NCBI RefSeq assembly: GCF_001457455.1
Contig: NZ_LN831026.1
Span: 124,001-188,000, forward strand
DNA from: Corynebacterium diphtheriae
GTDB lineage: Bacteria; Actinomycetota; Actinomycetes; Mycobacteriales; Mycobacteriaceae
Direction: 5' to 3'
DNA length: 64,000 nucleotides
A model generated the notes under the pieces. It worked only from the letters and a program-made list of their open reading frames with translations. It searched no databases and was not told the DNA's origin. Shown piece by piece: positions 32,861-42,079 of the stretch. Each line of letters opens with the position of its first letter. Position 1 is the first letter of the stretch. Both the position numbers and the translations under genes were made by a program.

Positions 32861-35197
32861 GTGGCCGCCTTTTTGTATCGTGTTGGCGCGTGGTCGTTTC
32901 GGGCCAAGTGGTTTGTGATTGTCACGTGGCTTATTGTGCTTGCGGCTGTGGGCGGTGCTGCCGCTGCGTTTCAAGCGGGCTTCAATGATCTATTTACGAT
33001 CAATAACACTCCGGCGAAGACGGCGACGGAGATTTATCTGGAAAACTTCCCTGAGCAGCGCAATCCGTTGAAGAGTACGGGTGTGAATGTGGTGTTTAAG
33101 GCACCGGAGGGGCATACGCTGGCTGAGCCGGAGAACAAGGCTGCCGTGGATAGTGTGGTGCAGGCGATCCAAGATAATCTTGAGGGCCTGACTAATACGC
33201 AGCGTTTTGGTAATCCTGTGGATTTGAATCCGAAGTTGCAGCAGGGTGTTATCGATTTGATGACGCAGCGTGGTGTGCCGGAGGAAAACGCGCGTGCCGA
33301 CGCAGCCAACTTGAGCCTGCTTACCCCCGATGAGACGATCGGGTACACCACCTTCGATATTGATGTGCCTATGCCTGCGGACGTGAGCGATGAGCAACGC
33401 CAGGCGATCACCGATGCCATGAACTTAGGCCGCGAGAAGGGCCTGACAGTTGAGGCCGGTGGTGCTGGCTTTGGTGATCCGATCGTGATCGAAGAAACTT
33501 CAGAGATCATCGGTGTGGCCATCGCGGCGATCATTTTGATCTTCACGTTTGGTTCCTTGGTGGCCGCTGGACTCCCACTGCTGATCGCAGTGATCGGTGT
33601 AGGTATTGGTTCGCTGTCGATCACACTGGCTACTGCTTGGGTATCGCTGAATAACGTCACCCCAGTGCTTGCAGTGATGTTGGGCTTGGCGGTGGGTATC
33701 GACTACTCACTGTTTATCATGTTCCGATATCGCCGCGAGCTGCTGCACATGGGTAAGGAACAAGCCGCCGGCATGGCGGTGGGCACTGCGGGATCTGCGG
33801 TGGTGTTCGCGGGCCTTACGGTGATCATCGCACTGGTTGCTTTGGCGGTGGCTAATATTCCGTTCCTCACTTACATGGGCCTTGCCGCAGCATTTACGGT
33901 GTTCATTGCGGTGCTAATTGCGTTGACGATGGTGCCGGCGCTGTTGGGGGCGTTGGAGGATAAGGCCTTTGCGGTGCGGTTGCGCCGGAAGCGGCGGACG
34001 TCGCCAGCCCGTACGTTGGGGCGCAAGTGGGTGGAGTTGGTCCACCGCGCGCCGGGTGTGGTGATTGCGGTGAGCGTCGTAACGCTGGGTGCATTGACGC
34101 TGCCTGCGCTGCAATTGCACTTGTCGTTACCCTCCGATACGCAGGCGAGTTATAGTTCTACGCAGCGCAAACAGGCTGAGATCATGGCGGAGGGGTTTGG
34201 CCCTGGTATTAATTCGCCGTTTTTGGTGGTGGCGGATGCGCATTCGGTGGATGAGAACGCGGAGATTTTGGAGCCGCTGATCCGCGCGCAGAATCCGGCG
34301 CCGGGGGAGCGCAAGCAGGCGGCGGCAAATGCGGCGTATCAGTACATTATTCAGAAGTATTCGGTTACTCCGGATGTGAAGCATGTGCAGATCGTGGGAT
34401 TGTCGGAGGACGGCTTGGCGGCGCAGTTGTTGCTCACGCCGGAGTCGTCGCCAGAAGATGATGTGACCAAGCAGCTTATCGACGCCCTCCTGATCAAACA
34501 GGACGAGGTGAACAACGCGACCGGTATTCGTTCCGGTATTACGGGCCTGATCCCTGTGCAGCAGGATGTGACCAACCGTCTGGCGGGCGTGATGCCGCTG
34601 TACCTTGGCATTGTGGTGGGCCTTGCGGTGTTGTTGCTGATGATCGTGTTCCGTAGCATCTGGGTGCCGGTGGTCGCCGGCGTGGGCTTCTTGCTCTCTG
34701 TGGGCGCGGCGTTCGGCGTGACTGTGCTGTTTTGGCAAGAGGGCCTGTGGGGGCTTGTGGATACTCCCAGCCCGATCATTGCGTTTATGCCGATCTTCCT
34801 TATTGGCGTGTGCTTTGGCCTTGCTATGGACTATCAGGTGTTTTTGGTGTCGGCGATGCGGGAGCGTTTCGTGCATGGGCGTATCGACGCCACCAGCCGC
34901 TACAACGCCATCGAAGAATCGATCGTGGAGGGCTTCGCCTCAAGCGTCCGTGTGGTCACAGCTGCCGCGCTGATCATGATTGCGGTGTTTGTGGCCTTCA
35001 TTGGGCAGCCGATTCCGTTTATTAAAATCTTCGGTTTTGCCCTTGGTGCCGGAGTGCTTTTCGACGCTTTCTTCATCCGTATGGCGTTCGTTCCGGCAGC
35101 AATGTTCCTTCTTGGACGGCAAACATGGTACATGCCACGTTGGCTGGATAAAGTGCTGCCACGTCTCGATGTGGAGGGTACATCGCTGGAGCTGTGA
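32861..35197 (+). CDS. MmpL-family RND transporter
   Basis: Membrane transporter of 778 residues from GTG 32861, which has AAGGAG ten bases upstream; a longer frame back to 32720 runs through the 92-bp repeat and is rejected. The layout is MMPL: one helix, a periplasmic loop, a block of helices (about 190-370), a second periplasmic loop, and a final helix block. The first block carries VGIDYSLFIMFRYR and the second MDYQVFLVSAMRERF, whose Asp-Tyr pairs carry the proton relay. It probably exports trehalose monocorynomycolate or another envelope lipid. Position suggests the C. glutamicum cmpL1 orthologue, not proven. Confidence 0.85.
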   Translation: MAAFLYRVGAWSFRAKWFVIVTWLIVLAAVGGAAAAFQAGFNDLFTINNTPAKTATEIYLENFPEQRNPLKSTGVNVVFKAPEGHTLAEPENKAAVDSVVQAIQDNLEGLTNTQRFGNPVDLNPKLQQGVIDLMTQRGVPEENARADAANLSLLTPDETIGYTTFDIDVPMPADVSDEQRQAITDAMNLGREKGLTVEAGGAGFGDPIVIEETSEIIGVAIAAIILIFTFGSLVAAGLPLLIAVIGVGIGSLSITLATAWVSLNNVTPVLAVMLGLAVGIDYSLFIMFRYRRELLHMGKEQAAGMAVGTAGSAVVFAGLTVIIALVALAVANIPFLTYMGLAAAFTVFIAVLIALTMVPALLGALEDKAFAVRLRRKRRTSPARTLGRKWVELVHRAPGVVIAVSVVTLGALTLPALQLHLSLPSDTQASYSSTQRKQAEIMAEGFGPGINSPFLVVADAHSVDENAEILEPLIRAQNPAPGERKQAAANAAYQYIIQKYSVTPDVKHVQIVGLSEDGLAAQLLLTPESSPEDDVTKQLIDALLIKQDEVNNATGIRSGITGLIPVQQDVTNRLAGVMPLYLGIVVGLAVLLLMIVFRSIWVPVVAGVGFLLSVGAAFGVTVLFWQEGLWGLVDTPSPIIAFMPIFLIGVCFGLAMDYQVFLVSAMRERFVHGRIDATSRYNAIEESIVEGFASSVRVVTAAALIMIAVFVAFIGQPIPFIKIFGFALGAGVLFDAFFIRMAFVPAAMFLLGRQTWYMPRWLDKVLPRLDVEGTSLEL

Positions 35198-35205
35198 TGT
35201 TATCG

Positions 35206-35375
35206 GTGGGCGCGCCACCCCCCCGCTCACCCCCGAAAAAGACGGCACTTCACACCAAATCTGCTCAAACGGCCGGTTTGGAAGCGATTTGGTGTGAAGT
35301 TCGGAGAGAAATCCTTCGAAATACCCCCGTTTGGTGGTGCTTCCGGTTGTAGAGTGCATTGATTGTGCGTCGGAA
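35206..35375 (+). repeat. ISL3-end/hairpin repeat, copy A
   Basis: About 160 bp shared, in opposite orientation, with 56455-56612: CGCTCACCCCCGAAAAAGAC, a hairpin built on ACTTCACACCAAAT / ATTTGGTGTGAAGT, then ATCCTTCGAAATACCCCCG, and finally GAGTGCATTGATT, the ISL3 terminus of the element at 55444. The bases after it (GTGCGTCGGAAG) also resemble the inside of that IS end, so this is a partial IS relic. Confidence 0.75.
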
Positions 35376-35476
35376 GATCACAAGAGCTCTGTGGCTATGA
35401 AACGGAGCGCAAGCGCCAACTACTGTTTGTTCGCCCAAAGTGTCTGTCCACGGGCAACAAGCTAGAATTTCTCTCT

Positions 35477-36769
35477 ATGACTGACACGACTTTTGAGCTT
35501 CGCACTGAGCTGGACGACGCGCCAGGCCGCCACGGCCGTACTGGTGTAATCCATACCCCTCATGGAGACATCAACACGCCGGCGTTCATCCCTGTGGCCA
35601 CCAAGGCAACGGTGAAAACCCTCACCCCGCAGCAAATTCGTGACACCGGCGCCCAGGCGATCCTCTCCAACGCCTATCACCTTTACCTGCAGCCAGGCCC
35701 CGACATTGTCGACGAAGCCGGCGGCGTGTCCTCATTCGAAAACTGGCATGGCCCCACCTACACCGACTCTGGTGGATTCCAGGTGATGAGCCTTGGTGTT
35801 GGTTTTAGAAAAGTTCTTGCTATGGATACCGCGGGGCTTGTAGAAGGCGACATCCGCGCACCTAAAAAAGACCGCTACGCGCAGGTCGATGAAGACGGCG
35901 TGGACTTCCGCAGCGTTATCGACGGCTCCCGCCACCGCTTCACCCCAGAAGTCAGCATGCAGATCCAGCATCAGCTTGGCGCCGACATCATCTTCGCTTT
36001 CGACGAACTGACCACTCTCGTGGATACCCGTCAGTACCAAGAAAGCTCCGTCGAACGCACCCACCGCTGGGCACGCCGCTGCCTCATCGAACACGACCGC
36101 CTCACTCGCGAGCGCGAAGGAAAACCACTGCAATCCCTGTGGGGTGTTGTCCAAGGCGCCCAGTACGAGGATCTGCGCAGACAAGCAATTCGTGGCCTGC
36201 TTGACTTAGACAAAGAGGCAGAAGATAACGGACGACGCGGCTTCGGTGGCTTCGGCATCGGTGGCGCATTAGAAAAGGAAAACCTAGGAACCATCGTAGG
36301 CTGGGTATGCGACGAAATCCCGCAGCATAAACCACGCCACCTACTGGGAATCAGCGAACCAGACGACCTCTTCACCGCCATCGAAGCAGGTGCCGACACC
36401 TTCGACTGTGTTGCACCGACGCGCCTCGGCCGCCGCGGCGGCGTGTACACTCTCGACGGGCGCGTGAACCTCACCGCAGCCCGCTTCAAGCGTGACTTCC
36501 GCCAAGTAGACGAGGAGTTCGGCGGCCCTATCGCCGAGTACTCCCGCGCCTACATTCACCACCTGTTCAAGGCCAAGGAATTCCTTGGTGGAACATTGTG
36601 CACAATGCATAACGTGGCCTTTATGATCCAGCTGGTAGACAACATTCGCAGCGCTATCAACAACGGCGACTTTGAGGCCTACCGCGATGAATTCCTCGGC
36701 CGCTACTACGCAAGCAAAGGAGGCCCAGCAGCAGCTGGGCGCTCCGGAGGGATGATCTACGGAGTTTAA
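35477..36769 (+). CDS. tgt: tRNA-guanine transglycosylase Tgt, zinc cysteines missing
   Basis: Queuine/preQ1 tRNA-ribosyltransferase, 430 residues from ATG 35477 (MTDTTFELR). It exchanges G34 in tRNAs for Asp, Asn, His and Tyr. Catalytic Asp residues are in YTDSGGFQVMSLG and FDCVAPTR; GNGR-like RRGGVYT and RAYIHHLF are conserved. The C-x-C-x-x-C zinc cluster that normally precedes YSRAYI is absent (the text is EFGGPIAEYSRAYI), though the partner His in TMHNVAF stays. An extra stretch of about 30 residues follows VMSLG (GVGFRKVLAMDTAGLVEGD). The next gene, gluQ, acts on the product. Confidence 0.9.
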   Translation: MTDTTFELRTELDDAPGRHGRTGVIHTPHGDINTPAFIPVATKATVKTLTPQQIRDTGAQAILSNAYHLYLQPGPDIVDEAGGVSSFENWHGPTYTDSGGFQVMSLGVGFRKVLAMDTAGLVEGDIRAPKKDRYAQVDEDGVDFRSVIDGSRHRFTPEVSMQIQHQLGADIIFAFDELTTLVDTRQYQESSVERTHRWARRCLIEHDRLTREREGKPLQSLWGVVQGAQYEDLRRQAIRGLLDLDKEAEDNGRRGFGGFGIGGALEKENLGTIVGWVCDEIPQHKPRHLLGISEPDDLFTAIEAGADTFDCVAPTRLGRRGGVYTLDGRVNLTAARFKRDFRQVDEEFGGPIAEYSRAYIHHLFKAKEFLGGTLCTMHNVAFMIQLVDNIRSAINNGDFEAYRDEFLGRYYASKGGPAAAGRSGGMIYGV

Positions 36770-36778
36770 CGCATAAGC

Positions 36779-37672
36779 ATGGGTACTTTTCAGGGAGCAG
36801 GGCGCTATGCGCCAAGTCCAAGCGGGGATCTTCACTTTGGCAACGTGCGCACCGCTGTGTTGGCATGGCTGTTTGCCCGCCACACTGGTCGTCGCTTCCT
36901 TATTCGTGTAGAAGACGTGGACACGCAGCGTTCGTCCATGGAATCTGCCGCCCGTCAGCTGGAGGACCTGCATGCGCTGGGTATGGATTGGGACGCCGCC
37001 CCCACCTACCAGCACAACAACTTTGACCGCTATGAGCAGGCGTTACGCAGCCTTCCACATTATGAGTGCTACTGCTCCCGCAAGGACATTCAAGAGGCCT
37101 CCCGCGCGCCACACACCATCCCGGGCCAGTACCCCGGCACGTGCCGAAATTTAACTGAGGTGCAGCGGGAGGAGCGTCGTCAAGCATTGGCCAAGCAGGG
37201 GAGGGTACCAGCACTGCGCTTGCGTGCCGACGTTCCCACGTGGCACGTCCGCGACTACTATGCGGGGGACGTGCTGGGCGACGTGGACGACATGATTCTG
37301 CGCCGCGGCGGCCAGCAGCCTGACTGGGCGTACAACCTTGCCGTTGTGGTCGACGATGCCGCCGACGGTATCGACCAAGTGGTTCGCGGCAACGACCTGC
37401 TGACTTCTGCGCCGCGTCAGGCCTACCTTGCGCACCTACTCGGCGTGCCGGCTCCGACCTATGTGCATGTGCCGCTGGTGCTCAACGCGGCGGGGCAGCG
37501 CCTAGCCAAGCGCGATGGTGCCGTGACCATGCGCGAGATGCCCGACATTCTGCCGCGCGTGGCTGAGTCTTTGGGGCTAAGCGCCCACACTCTGCCTGGC
37601 ATGCTCGAAGAATTCGATCCCGATAGGCTCTCGCAACAACCGTGGATTTTTGCATTCCATAAGGAGGTATAA
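36779..37672 (+). CDS. gluQ: Glutamyl-Q tRNA(Asp) synthetase GluQ
   Basis: Paralogue of the glutamyl-tRNA synthetase catalytic domain, 297 residues, without an anticodon-binding domain. It attaches glutamate to queuosine 34 of tRNA-Asp. The HIGH-type motif is [12 protein letters not shown], the KMSKS-type loop is RLAKRDGA, and the zinc site is CYCSRKDI with a later YPGTCR. It lies 9 nt after tgt, so the two steps of anticodon modification are co-expressed. Confidence 0.9.
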   Translation: MGTFQGAGRYAPSPSGDLHFGNVRTAVLAWLFARHTGRRFLIRVEDVDTQRSSMESAARQLEDLHALGMDWDAAPTYQHNNFDRYEQALRSLPHYECYCSRKDIQEASRAPHTIPGQYPGTCRNLTEVQREERRQALAKQGRVPALRLRADVPTWHVRDYYAGDVLGDVDDMILRRGGQQPDWAYNLAVVVDDAADGIDQVVRGNDLLTSAPRQAYLAHLLGVPAPTYVHVPLVLNAAGQRLAKRDGAVTMREMPDILPRVAESLGLSAHTLPGMLEEFDPDRLSQQPWIFAFHKEV

Positions 37673-37683
37673 GTCTCATATAA

Positions 37684-37720
37684 GTGTGGAATATGCATAC
37701 CTACACATACATTAGAGGGG
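37684..37720 (+). promoter_or_regulatory. Candidate operator and promoter of gntP
   Basis: Dyad GTGTGGAATATGCATACCTACAC (outer GTGT/ACAC and inner TATGCATA pair) at 37684-37706, followed by a TACATT -10 candidate. It is suited to a GntR-type gluconate regulator. Confidence 0.4.
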
Positions 37721-37751
37721 TCTTTTATTTTGTAACCAAGGAGAAAATCCG

Positions 37752-39140
37752 ATGGAAGATTGGGTTCCCACCCTTAGTGCTGGCCCCTTATTGGGGATCG
37801 CCGCCGCTGCGATTGCACTCATTTTGGTCCTCGTCATTGTGTTCAAGCTCCACGCTTTCCTCACACTGATCATCGTTTCCGCAGCTACCGGCCTCGCCGC
37901 CGGCATCCCACTGGAGGGCATCGTGCCCACCATGACCAAAGGCTTCGGAAGTACACTCGCCTCAGTTGCCCTCCTCGTCGGCCTCGGAGCAATGCTCGGC
38001 CGGCTTGTCGAAACCTCCGGCGGTGCAAAAAGCCTCGCCGAAACCCTCGTCGCCCGCTTCGGTGAACAACGCGCCCCCTTCGCCCTCGGCGTAGCCTCCC
38101 TGCTGATGGGTTTCCCCATCTTCTTCGACGCCGGCCTGATCGTCATGCTGCCCGTCATCTTCGCCGTGGCACGCCGACTCAACGGCCCCGTCCTGGCCTA
38201 CGGCATCCCCGCCGCCGGCGCGTTCTCCGTCATGCACATCTACCTGCCACCGCACCCAGGCCCAATCTCAGCTGCAGAATTCTACAGCGCAGACATCGGC
38301 CTCGTCATGCTCCTTGGCCTAATCATCGCGATCCCTACCTGGCTGATCTCCGGCCTCTGGCTCGGTAAAACTCTCGGCCGCCGCTATCCACTGCCAGTTC
38401 CCGACATCCTAGCCGGTGGCCCCCAGGCAACCGACGTGAAAAACCCCGCCACACCAGGGCTTATCGTCTCCCTCTTGCTGCTTCCTATGTTGCTCATCTT
38501 CGGCAACACTGGCATGGGCCTTGCCACCTCCGCAGGCTGGGTAGATAAGAGCTCGAGCCTCGTGCGCGCCCTACAATTCGTGGGCAACACCCCCATTGCC
38601 TTGCTGATCTCAACCCTCGTGGCGCTGTACTTCCTCGGCATTCGTCGTGGCCAGCCCAAAGCTGACCTAGAAAAGCTTCTCGACGGTGCCCTCGGACCCA
38701 TCTGCTCCGTCGTATTGATCACCGGTGCCGGCGGCATGTTCGGTGGCGTACTGCGCACCTCCGGCATCGGTGACGCCCTAGCCGACTCCATGTCCGACCT
38801 CGGTGTCCCCGTCGTCCTCGGCTGTTGGCTCGTCGCCGCCATCCTGCGCCTCGCCCAAGGCTCGGCCACCGTGGCACTGACCACCGCCGCAGCACTGATG
38901 GCACCCGCCGTCGCCGCCGGCGGCTACAGCGAATTCCAAATCGCACTCATGGTGCTGGCCTCCGCAGCCGGCTCCGTATTCGCAGGCCACGTCAACGACT
39001 CTGGCTTCTGGCTCGTCGGCCGCCTCATGGGCATGGACGTTGCCACGACCCTGCGCACCTGGACACTCAACCAGGCGCTCGTCGGAGCCGTGGGCTTTGT
39101 ATTCGTTCTCGTCCTCTACGGAGTCAGCTTTGTATTCTAA
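37752..39140 (+). CDS. gntP: Gluconate:H+ symporter GntP
   Basis: Membrane carrier of 462 residues, GntP family, with about 12 hydrophobic spans. Family segments seen: GFPIFFDAGLIVMLPVIF, LPPHPGPISAAEF and ITGAGGMFGGVLRTSGIGDA near the C-terminal half. A GAAGGAG-like AAGGAGAAAATCCG precedes the ATG. It ends by overlapping gntK tail-to-tail (4 nt). Together with the convergent gntK-idn genes it forms a gluconate/idonate uptake and catabolism cluster. Confidence 0.88.
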   Translation: MEDWVPTLSAGPLLGIAAAAIALILVLVIVFKLHAFLTLIIVSAATGLAAGIPLEGIVPTMTKGFGSTLASVALLVGLGAMLGRLVETSGGAKSLAETLVARFGEQRAPFALGVASLLMGFPIFFDAGLIVMLPVIFAVARRLNGPVLAYGIPAAGAFSVMHIYLPPHPGPISAAEFYSADIGLVMLLGLIIAIPTWLISGLWLGKTLGRRYPLPVPDILAGGPQATDVKNPATPGLIVSLLLLPMLLIFGNTGMGLATSAGWVDKSSSLVRALQFVGNTPIALLISTLVALYFLGIRRGQPKADLEKLLDGALGPICSVVLITGAGGMFGGVLRTSGIGDALADSMSDLGVPVVLGCWLVAAILRLAQGSATVALTTAAALMAPAVAAGGYSEFQIALMVLASAAGSVFAGHVNDSGFWLVGRLMGMDVATTLRTWTLNQALVGAVGFVFVLVLYGVSFVF

Positions 39141-39640
39141 CTACGCTCGCTGAGCCACCTAGCTGCGGCATCAGCAATCTGAGCAGGGGAGTCGGTCACA
39201 TCAAAAACGTGGCCGACTTCGTCATTTTCCAAAGGCTGCAACGTAGCAAACTGCGAATCCAACAACGACGCCGGCATAAAATGCCCCTCGCGATGATTCA
39301 TACGCTCCAACAACACCTCGCGGGCCCCATGCACATGCACAAACACCACCTCAGGGCATTCCCGACGCAACACATCACGGTAGCTACGCTTCAACGCACT
39401 ACAACCAATCACACCCCCAGCCGGCTGAGCCGCCAACCATTCGCCCACCTGCGCCAACCACGGCCAGCGGTCGTCGTCGTTAAGCGGAATACCACTCGCC
39501 ATCTTCTCAATATTGGCCTGCGAATGAAGATCATCACCATCGCGATACTCCACCCCCAACCGCTCGGCCAACAACGTGCCCACCGTCGTCTTACCCGACC
39601 CAGACACACCCATCACAACAACCTTCACAGCCGTGCTCAC
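39137..39640 (-). CDS. gntK: Gluconokinase
   Basis: Kinase of 167 residues that phosphorylates D-gluconate to 6-phosphogluconate for the pentose phosphate pathway. P-loop GVSGSGKTTVGTLLAERLG near the N-terminus; YRDGDDLHSQANIEKMASG and DRWPWL are hallmark GntK segments; CSALKRSYRDVLR and FMPASLLDSQ follow. It is last in the idnO-idnD-gntK operon, its ATG overlapping the idnD stop. Confidence 0.92.
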   Translation of the reverse strand: MSTAVKVVVMGVSGSGKTTVGTLLAERLGVEYRDGDDLHSQANIEKMASGIPLNDDDRWPWLAQVGEWLAAQPAGGVIGCSALKRSYRDVLRRECPEVVFVHVHGAREVLLERMNHREGHFMPASLLDSQFATLQPLENDEVGHVFDVTDSPAQIADAAARWLSERS

Positions 39641-40608
39641 AGCGCAACGACCACCTTTCCAGAAACCTGAGAATCAGCAGCCGTATCAAACGCCTCAACC
39701 ACATCATCCACAGCAAACTCGTGAGTGATCACCGTATCAAAAATCGGATCACGCAACATCTCCACCGCACGATCCACCTCATCACGGAACCGGAACGTAC
39801 CCCGCAACTGAACCTCCTTAGCCACCAACGGAGCCACATTCACCCCCACCTCCACATTCGGCAACATACCCACCTGCACCACAACACCACGACGACGCAC
39901 CACACGAAGCGCATCACTCGTCGCCACCGCAACGCCTGCGCACTCCAACACCACATCAAACGACTCATCACCCAAACGAACCGCACGCGTATTCACACGC
40001 GTCAAACCCGCATACGCACGCTCCAGTGGGCCATCCACCACATCCGACAACGTCACCGACGCAGCCCCCTCACGAAGCGCCGCCAACGCAGCCAACTGAC
40101 CAATCGGACCAGCACCCGACACCAAAACATTCTTGCCAGCCACACCGCCCGCAACATTAATTGCGTGCAATCCAACACTTAATGGCTCCGCCAGCGCGGC
40201 ACGACGCAACGGCACACCATCCGGCAACACACGAACCTGATCCTTACGCACCAACAAAAACTCCTGCATAGCGCCCTGCGTATGCGGCCACGTCGATGCG
40301 CTACCCAAGTACGCGCCACCAGGCCACAAATGCGGATGCTCCTCCAAACCCGCACAACACTGCCCAAACGTCGCCGGATGCACCGTCGCCGCAGTACCAT
40401 CCGCCAACGTCCCCGACATCTCATGGCCCGGCACCAACGGCTCACGCACCTCAAAAGCACCCACCGCACCATCCTGGTAATAATGCAGATCAGAGCCACA
40501 AATACCCACATACGCCACCCGAATCAACACCTCATCCGGACCCACAGCAGGAGTCGGAAGATCCGCAGTAGCCAACAAACCCTTACCCGAAATCACAGCA
40601 GCGCGCAT
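39637..40608 (-). CDS. L-idonate 5-dehydrogenase-like zinc alcohol dehydrogenase
   Basis: Medium-chain dehydrogenase of 323 residues. Catalytic zinc ligands ICGSDLHYY (Cys), PGHEMSG (His-Glu) and a Glu in ALAEPLSVGLHA; NAD motif SGAGPIGQLAAL. The four-Cys structural zinc lobe of the family is eroded: only GQCCAG remains. Its neighbours (an SDR resembling gluconate 5-dehydrogenase and gluconokinase) suggest the idonate to 5-ketogluconate step. Sorbitol or threonine as substrate cannot be excluded. Confidence 0.78.
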   Translation of the reverse strand: MRAAVISGKGLLATADLPTPAVGPDEVLIRVAYVGICGSDLHYYQDGAVGAFEVREPLVPGHEMSGTLADGTAATVHPATFGQCCAGLEEHPHLWPGGAYLGSASTWPHTQGAMQEFLLVRKDQVRVLPDGVPLRRAALAEPLSVGLHAINVAGGVAGKNVLVSGAGPIGQLAALAALREGAASVTLSDVVDGPLERAYAGLTRVNTRAVRLGDESFDVVLECAGVAVATSDALRVVRRRGVVVQVGMLPNVEVGVNVAPLVAKEVQLRGTFRFRDEVDRAVEMLRDPIFDTVITHEFAVDDVVEAFDTAADSQVSGKVVVAL

Positions 40609-40610
40609 GC

Positions 40611-41360
40611 CTACACCACCGCCGTCATTCCGCCGTCGACAGCCAAATTCTGCCCCGTCACAAACGACGACGCCTCACTCGCCAAGAACAACAACGGCCC
40701 CACCAGCTCACGAGGATCACCCCACCGGCCCGCCGGAGTGCGCTTACACACCCACCCCGAAAACTCCTCATCCGCCACCAACGCAGCATTCATATCCGTA
40801 TCAAAATACCCAGGCGACAACGTATTCACCTGCACATTAAACGGCGACAACTCCGCAGCCAGCCCCTGCGCAAACATCGCCACACCACCCTTAGTTGCAC
40901 AATACGGAGCAATCGTCGCACGCCCCAACCGCGACTGCACCGACCCCACCATCACAATCTTTCCCCGACCAGCAGCCTTCATTGCCGACGCCACCGGCCG
41001 CGTCACATGAAACACCCCCGACAAATTCACACCAACAATGTCATCCCAATCCTGATCCTCAAACACCTCAATCGGATTCCGACGCTGAATCCCCGCATTA
41101 TTCACCAAAATATCAGGGGCACCAAAGCGCTCAATCACCTCCGACACCGCCGCCTCCGTCGCAGCAGCATCACGAACATCGCACGCCATGAAACCACAAG
41201 CGCCCAACTCCGCCGCCGCAGCCTCCGCACGCTGTGCATCCGAACCATGAACCACAACCCTGGCACCAGCCTCAATCAGGCCCTGTGCCAGTACTCGGCC
41301 AAGGCCGCGTGTCGAACCCGTGACCAGCGCTAACTTATCCACCACACCAAAATTAGTCAT
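40611..41360 (-). CDS. Gluconate 5-dehydrogenase-like SDR
   Basis: Short-chain dehydrogenase of 249 residues. Cofactor motif TGSTRGLGRVLAQGL, NNAGIQ, catalytic Ser in VGSVQS and YxxxK in YCATKGG. The opening MTNFGVVDKLALVTGSTRG matches IdnO/gluconate 5-dehydrogenase proteins, which reduce 5-keto-D-gluconate to gluconate for GntK. First gene of the leftward operon. A TATACT -10 box lies only 6 nt before the ATG, implying a leaderless mRNA. Confidence 0.82.
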   Translation of the reverse strand: MTNFGVVDKLALVTGSTRGLGRVLAQGLIEAGARVVVHGSDAQRAEAAAAELGACGFMACDVRDAAATEAAVSEVIERFGAPDILVNNAGIQRRNPIEVFEDQDWDDIVGVNLSGVFHVTRPVASAMKAAGRGKIVMVGSVQSRLGRATIAPYCATKGGVAMFAQGLAAELSPFNVQVNTLSPGYFDTDMNAALVADEEFSGWVCKRTPAGRWGDPRELVGPLLFLASEASSFVTGQNLAVDGGMTAVV

Positions 41361-41372
41361 TTCTAAAGTATA
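41361..41372 (-). promoter_or_regulatory. Leaderless promoter of the idn-gntK operon
   Basis: TATACT on the minus strand (plus 41367-41372), six bases from ATG 41360. Confidence 0.5.
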
Positions 41373-41427
41373 TGTGTGGTGGGGGAGCGCTGCGGTGTGA
41401 GATTTGTTCGGACTTGCCTGCTTGTAT

Positions 41428-41525
41428 CCGCCTCCTCGAACTCACGAATACGAAAACCCAAGGACGGCATTTCGGCGCGAAAATCGCGTCCTGCGGTTTT
41501 CGTATTCGTGAGTTCGAGGAGGCGG
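41428..41525. repeat. tRNA-linked long inverted repeat, copy 4 (reverse orientation)
   Basis: Perfect 31-bp arms beginning CCGCCTCCTCGAACTCACGA (41428-41458) and ending in its complement (41495-41525). The core is inverted relative to copies 1-3 (CCCAAGGACGGCATTTCGGC...). It sits about 115 bp beyond the 3' end of tRNA-Ser(GGA). Confidence 0.9.
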
Positions 41526-41589
41526 AAAACATGTGCGAAAATGTGCGCGGAAACCACAGCAACCGAGCAACCGCAGCGCATCCGAACCT

Positions 41590-41634
41590 CAGAAAACAAA
41601 AACAACCGGCGTTCTCAGTAGAGAACACCGGTTG
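41590..41634 (-). terminator. Terminator of tRNA-Ser(GGA)
   Basis: Stem CAACCGGTGTTCTC / GAGAACGCCGGTTG on the minus strand, loop TACT, followed by TTTTTGTTTT. Confidence 0.88.
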
Positions 41635-41641
41635 GTGCTTG

Positions 41642-41727
41642 CGGAGGATGTGGGATTTGAACCCACGAGGGTCGTGAAACCCGCACGCGTTCCAGGCGTG
41701 TGACATAGGCCGCTAGTCGAATCCTCC
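41642..41727 (-). tRNA. tRNA-Ser (anticodon GGA)
   Basis: On the minus strand: acceptor GGAGGAT / ATCCTCC, anticodon stem-loop CACGC-CTGGAAC-GCGTG giving GGA, long variable arm, T-loop GGTTCAAATCC. Confidence 0.95.
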
Positions 41728-41861
41728 AGCGTATGCACGAGCATGCCGTGTTACTCCGCAAACAATACACACGCTTCCGTGGATCAAGCAAATCCGCAGG
41801 AAGATGGGGAGTGGATGGTGGTGGAATTGCTCCGCGGTGGGGGGTTCCGTTAGGCTAGGAG

Positions 41862-41951
41862 CAGGACTTCGCATGGCGCGTATCCCATGAACTCCCCCAG
41901 GGCAGGAATGCAGCAAGGGTCAGTGGGCTCTAGCGGGTGTGCGGAGTCCCC
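41862..41951 (+). ncRNA. ffs: Signal recognition particle RNA (4.5S type)
   Basis: Contains the SRP domain IV signature GGGCAGGAATGCAGCAAGGG (Ffh-binding internal loops and tetraloop region). Outer helix GGACTTCGCA pairs with TGCGGAGTCC. A TAGGCT -10 box lies just upstream and CTTTATATTTTT follows. Location before dnaX matches other actinobacteria. Confidence 0.88.
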
Positions 41952-42079
41952 TTTATATTTTTGGGGGTGTCGGGGTGGTTTGGGGGTACTCATTGAGCGG
42001 TCCCTTGTCTAAAGTCGTTGGGGTATGAGGTGGGCGTCGTTAAGCGGTGCCCACGGGACCACGGACCGTAAGGATGCTT

